Part shown: positions 61,731 to 64,000 of the stretch, in pieces
Layout of the letters: each line of letters begins with the position of its first letter
How positions within the stretch are numbered: position 1 is the first letter of the stretch
From: an uncultured Paracoccaceae bacterium
Lineage (GTDB): Bacteria > Pseudomonadota > Alphaproteobacteria > Rhodobacterales > Rhodobacteraceae
Assembly: GCA_938002605.1 (NCBI GenBank)
Contig: CALLAF010000020.1
Span: 56,083-120,082 of the forward strand
Length of the DNA: 64,000 nt
Direction of reading: 5' to 3'
The notes under the pieces: model-generated
The model's database searches: none
What the model was told of the DNA's origin: nothing
What the model saw: only the letters and a program-made list of their open reading frames with translations
Made by a program: the position numbers and the translations under genes

Positions 61731-62480
61731 ATGCCCAAGTTCTGCGCCAATCTGACATGGTTATTTACCGAAATACCGTTCATGCAACGCTTTGGCGCTG
61801 CTAAGGACGCGGGATTTGACGGGGTTGAGGTACAGTTTCCTTATGATGTGAATGCCCAAGATATCGTGAACCAATTGGCGCGCTACGACCTAAAAATGGT
61901 GTCGATCAACTGTCCGCCGCCAAATTACACGGGTGGGGAACCCGGATGGGCAGCCGTGCCAGCGTTGCAATCCCGATTCCAACGCGATTTCATGCGGGCC
62001 GCTCGCTATGCGAAAACACTTGGTGCGCAGTATTTGCATATTATGGCAGGCGTTGCCGATGGGCCCGCGGCCGAAGCCGTCTATATCGAAAACCTTGCTT
62101 GGGCGGCGGCGCAGGTGCCCGACCTTAGCCTGCTGATAGAGCCGATCAACCGCAGTGATATGCCCGGCTATTTCATGCATGATTTTGATCTGGCACAGCA
62201 TGTCATTGAAACCGTCAATATGCCCAATTTGCGTTTGTTATTTGACGCTTATCACGCCGCCAAAATCACAGACGATGTCTTGAGAACCTGGGACAAAATG
62301 CGCGGGTTAACGGGCCATGTTCAGGTCGCCCAAACCCCTGATCGGTCCGAGCCTGATAGGGGCGAAATCGACTATCCGGCGTTCTTTGACCAACTGCAAA
62401 CAGACGGGTATGAGGGCTGGATCAGCGGCGAATATAAGCCGCGCGGGGAAACGGCAGCAGGATGTCAGTGGCTTGCTTGA
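61731..62480 (+). CDS. Hydroxypyruvate isomerase family protein (TIM barrel)
   Basis: TIM-barrel isomerase of 249 residues that likely interconverts hydroxypyruvate and tartronate semialdehyde. The Hyi N-terminus FCANLTWLFTEIPFMQRFGA, the metal-site glutamate in LLIEPINRSDMPGYFM and the C-terminal YEGWISGEYKPRG are typical. It is 28 bases after the DUF1285 gene on the same strand. The enzyme fits the glyoxylate pathway alongside glcDEF. Confidence 0.88.
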   Translation: MPKFCANLTWLFTEIPFMQRFGAAKDAGFDGVEVQFPYDVNAQDIVNQLARYDLKMVSINCPPPNYTGGEPGWAAVPALQSRFQRDFMRAARYAKTLGAQYLHIMAGVADGPAAEAVYIENLAWAAAQVPDLSLLIEPINRSDMPGYFMHDFDLAQHVIETVNMPNLRLLFDAYHAAKITDDVLRTWDKMRGLTGHVQVAQTPDRSEPDRGEIDYPAFFDQLQTDGYEGWISGEYKPRGETAAGCQWLA

Positions 62481-62656
62481 CCCAAACAAAAGCCCGCGCT
62501 AAATGACGCGCAGGCCGCTAACGCCTGCCACCCGCTGACATCTGTCTTGGTGAAGTTTAGTTTAAGATTTCATACTTCTTTTCCGCATTTTCGCGCGGAT
62601 GGTAATGCGGGTACCTATCCTAAAACGGCGCGATCTTCGGATTATGGAGTATGGGC

Positions 62657-62815
62657 ATGTCCAGCATTCCCCAAAACAAATACCTGTCTGACCCTTTGGG
62701 TAGATTATATATCAAAACAGCGCTGCTGATTATCGTTGTGATGGGGATGAACGGCGCGCTGACAGTCGCTGACGCGCTGTTTCTGGGGCACTACGTTGGT
62801 CCGCAAGCCTTGCCT
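62657..62815 (+). pseudogene. MATE-family transporter, truncated N-terminus
   Basis: The ATG at 62657 has GGAG eight bases upstream. The reading SSIPQNKYLSDPLGRLYIKT then [20 protein letters not shown] is the N-terminal helix of a MATE multidrug exporter (about 450 residues in full). After about 50 residues the frame changes to a sequence that reads as a transposase on the other strand, and no further MATE sequence follows, so the gene is a remnant and non-functional. Confidence 0.75.
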
Positions 62816-62990
62816 TTCCCAGACTTCGATACTTTGAACCCGTGCTTGCGCAGAATCTTCTGGTAGTCATATGAGCAATATTGCGACCCGCGATCTGTGT
62901 GATGGGTGCAGCCTTTAGGCGGTTTGCGTAGATTATCTGCGATGGCTGGACATAATTGTGATGTCACCAAGCTGACCGCGGCAATCAAGG
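62811..62990 (-). mobile_element. IS3-family transposase fragment
   Basis: On the minus strand [20 protein letters not shown] then [18 protein letters not shown] is the DDE-core region of an IS3-type OrfB transposase (around the second catalytic aspartate, H-x-D-R-G-S-Q-Y). The fragment stops at the MATE junction near 62812 and has no start, upstream half or C-terminal glutamate, so it is inactive. Confidence 0.75.
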
Positions 62991-63174
62991 ACGGCCCATA
63001 GCTGGCGTCCAGCTACAGGTTGCGTTGCTGCAGTAGCAGCCCGCATGCGGACCCCTACGATACTAATCTATCGTTGGATGTGGGGGTGACTGCGTAGCGA
63101 GGCGAAGCTGCCCAAATCTTCAAACACTCAAATGCATGTTTCAACTCAATTTGGAAAAGGGCAAACGTTGATCC
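62991..63174. other. Structured, gene-free stretch beyond the IS remnant
   Basis: No coding region is supportable. It carries several perfect short hairpins: AGCTGG-CGT-CCAGCT (63000-63014), GCTGC-AGTA-GCAGC (about 63027-63040) and ACGATA-CTAATC-TATCGT (63057-63074) flanked by CCCC and GGGG. The right side near 63076-63090 may hold the end of the former insertion sequence. Confidence 0.35.
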
Positions 63175-63537
63175 TCAATCGTCGCCGAGCGCTTCGCGCA
63201 CTTTCACCAATGCCTCATCAAGAAACGCGATCACGTTCTCGATCTGAACAATTCGCTCTTTGAGTTCGGTAGTTTTGGCAACGATCACATTCTCAGCCTG
63301 GGACGGATCACAGCTGTCGAAGAAAGCCTCCATGAGTTCGCGCAGGTCGGCGATTGATATACCTGCCTCGCGTGCGCTGCTCACAAATTGCAACTGCAAC
63401 AAAACGTCATCGCTGTAGTCACGATAGTTATTGGTCTCACTTTGACTGGCGGAAGAAGAGATTAACCCGTTCTTTTCGTACAGCCGAATGGTGTCACGGC
63501 TCAGACCGGACTTTTCGGAAAGTTCACCTATTTTCAT
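63175..63537 (-). CDS. MerR-family transcriptional regulator
   Basis: Regulator of 120 residues: N-terminal HTH MKIGELSEKSGLSRDTIRLY followed by EKNGLI and a C-terminal dimerisation helix (TELKERIVQIENVIAFLDEA). Only one cysteine (C84 area, FFDSCDPS), so it is unlike the metal-sensing MerR forms and may respond to redox or small molecules. Start at 63537 fits GGAGG spacing better than 63540. It is divergent from the FAD oxidoreductase, the likely target. Confidence 0.88.
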   Translation of the reverse strand: MKIGELSEKSGLSRDTIRLYEKNGLISSSASQSETNNYRDYSDDVLLQLQFVSSAREAGISIADLRELMEAFFDSCDPSQAENVIVAKTTELKERIVQIENVIAFLDEALVKVREALGDD

Positions 63538-63549
63538 CATTGCCTCCAA

Positions 63550-63564
63550 ACCATGGACCGTGGT
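63550..63564. promoter_or_regulatory. Candidate MerR operator
   Basis: Imperfect palindrome ACCATGG-A-CCGTGGT (six of seven positions paired) located between the divergent MerR and oxidoreductase genes, 13 bases from the MerR start. MerR regulators bind such dyads in the divergent promoter. Confidence 0.45.
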
Positions 63565-63643
63565 CTATTGTTTTGTATGTCAATTGCCCTTATGTAGTGT
63601 CTCGAATCGAAATGCAACCACAGACACGGGACAGGACACCTTC

Positions 63644-64000
63644 ATGTCACATCGAATTGCGATCATTGGCGGCGGCTACGTTGGCGCAGAGCTTGCCAAA
63701 TCTTTGGATGACGTCGCTGAGGTCACCCTGATCGAACAAAACAGCCACTTCGTTCATGCACCCGCGATGGTGCGAGCCGTTGTGGATCCCGTAATCCTCG
63801 AACGTGCGTTGATCCCTTATGATGGGCTGTTGAAGCGTGGCCGTGTCGTTCGGGGAGTTGCGCAATCTATCTCTGAAACCGAGGTGACACTTGCCTCAGG
63901 TGAAACGATTGCGGCAGACCAAATCGTTGTCGCGACAGGGTCCAGCAATGCGGTGCCTTTCAAACCCAACGGGGAGGATATTGAAGGTCTTCGCGCAGCC
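63644..64000 (+). CDS. NAD(P)/FAD-dependent oxidoreductase (partial)
   Basis: The gene starts at ATG 63644 with AGGA upstream and runs off the right edge; 119 residues are visible. The N-terminal Rossmann motif HRIAIIGGGYVGAELAKSLD binds FAD, and IVVATGSSNAVPF is the second nucleotide contact. The pattern (VTLIEQNSHFVHAPAMVRAV) resembles Ndh2/FSP1-like quinone or NADH oxidoreductases. Divergent from the MerR gene, probably regulated by it. Confidence 0.8.
   Translation, partial: MSHRIAIIGGGYVGAELAKSLDDVAEVTLIEQNSHFVHAPAMVRAVVDPVILERALIPYDGLLKRGRVVRGVAQSISETEVTLASGETIAADQIVVATGSSNAVPFKPNGEDIEGLRAA

Noticed and set aside
1..64000. CRISPR arrays, rRNA genes, prophage or integrase modules
   Set aside because: No regularly spaced repeats, no rRNA sequence and no phage structural or integrase gene was seen; the only mobile trace is the IS3 fragment near 62.9 kb.

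Overview
The window looks like a chromosomal segment of an alphaproteobacterium of the Rhodobacteraceae (Roseobacter group; a Loktanella/Yoonia/Octadecabacter-like genus is a guess). Reasons: the linked imelysin / di-heme oxidoreductase / imelysin / DUF1513 iron locus, an Irr-type ICE box, the isoaspartyl-methyltransferase-TolC pair, an NDUFS6-like zinc-finger protein, glcDEF, PutA with an Lrp-type PutR, and a core-2/I-branching glycosyltransferase with a long C-terminal extension. Genes are densely packed, often overlapping by ATGA, on both strands. There is one tRNA, no rRNA, no CRISPR array and no prophage.

Layout. 1-2.4 kb: an Ada-like DNA repair protein (cut by the window edge), endonuclease III and an adenosine-kinase-like sugar kinase. 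2.4-8.9 kb: an iron-responsive region with a first imelysin, a DUF1289 protein, Dps, a small unknown protein, then a tight operon of di-heme c-type oxidoreductase, second imelysin and Tat-exported DUF1513 protein. A shared palindrome (TCCGA-N9-TCGGA) precedes both imelysin transcription units and a perfect ICE box precedes dps. 9-11.8 kb: isoaspartyl methyltransferase, TolC-type outer-membrane channel and a PopZ-like acidic protein. 11.8-21.4 kb: CobQ, EF-P, a serine hydrolase, YgfZ with an MsbA-like ABC exporter, a class V aminotransferase, a thermonuclease and a HisC-like aminotransferase. 21.4-26.8 kb: two small exported proteins, ValS with a compositionally odd insert, and an ECF sigma / anti-sigma / lipoprotein cassette. 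26.9-38.3 kb: an orphan CoxL-type molybdoenzyme coupled to a DUF2235 hydrolase, a thioesterase, divergent metF/metR, an inositol monophosphatase, rhomboid, and divergent putA/putR, closed by tRNA-Leu(UAA). 38.4-47.4 kb: a small secreted protein, sulfotransferase, glycosyltransferase, HIT protein, an ABC ATPase, the complex I zinc-finger protein, a TIGR02117 protein, DNA polymerase I and an unknown exported protein. 47.5-53.3 kb: Hsp20 behind a heat-shock promoter and a ROSE-like leader, a trypsin-like protease, and the glycolate oxidase operon. 53.3-61.7 kb: DUF599, a small exported protein, the MoxR-DUF58-DUF4159-membrane protein operon and DUF1285. 61.7-64 kb: hydroxypyruvate isomerase, a MATE transporter truncated at an IS3-type transposase remnant, and a MerR regulator divergent from an FAD oxidoreductase that runs off the right end.

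How the genes fit together. The 2.4-8.9 kb block is best read as periplasmic iron handling (two imelysins, a c-type cytochrome, a beta-propeller-like protein) beside intracellular iron storage and protection (Dps), with two different iron-type operators. GlcDEF, the serine-glyoxylate-type aminotransferase and hydroxypyruvate isomerase all act around glyoxylate. Stress functions are the Hsp20 unit and the ECF cassette. The less conventional points are the shared iron operator, the Hsp20 RNA-thermometer candidate and the isolated CoxL-DUF2235 pair. I see no clearly unprecedented system; the iron locus is the nearest candidate and related loci are known in other Proteobacteria.
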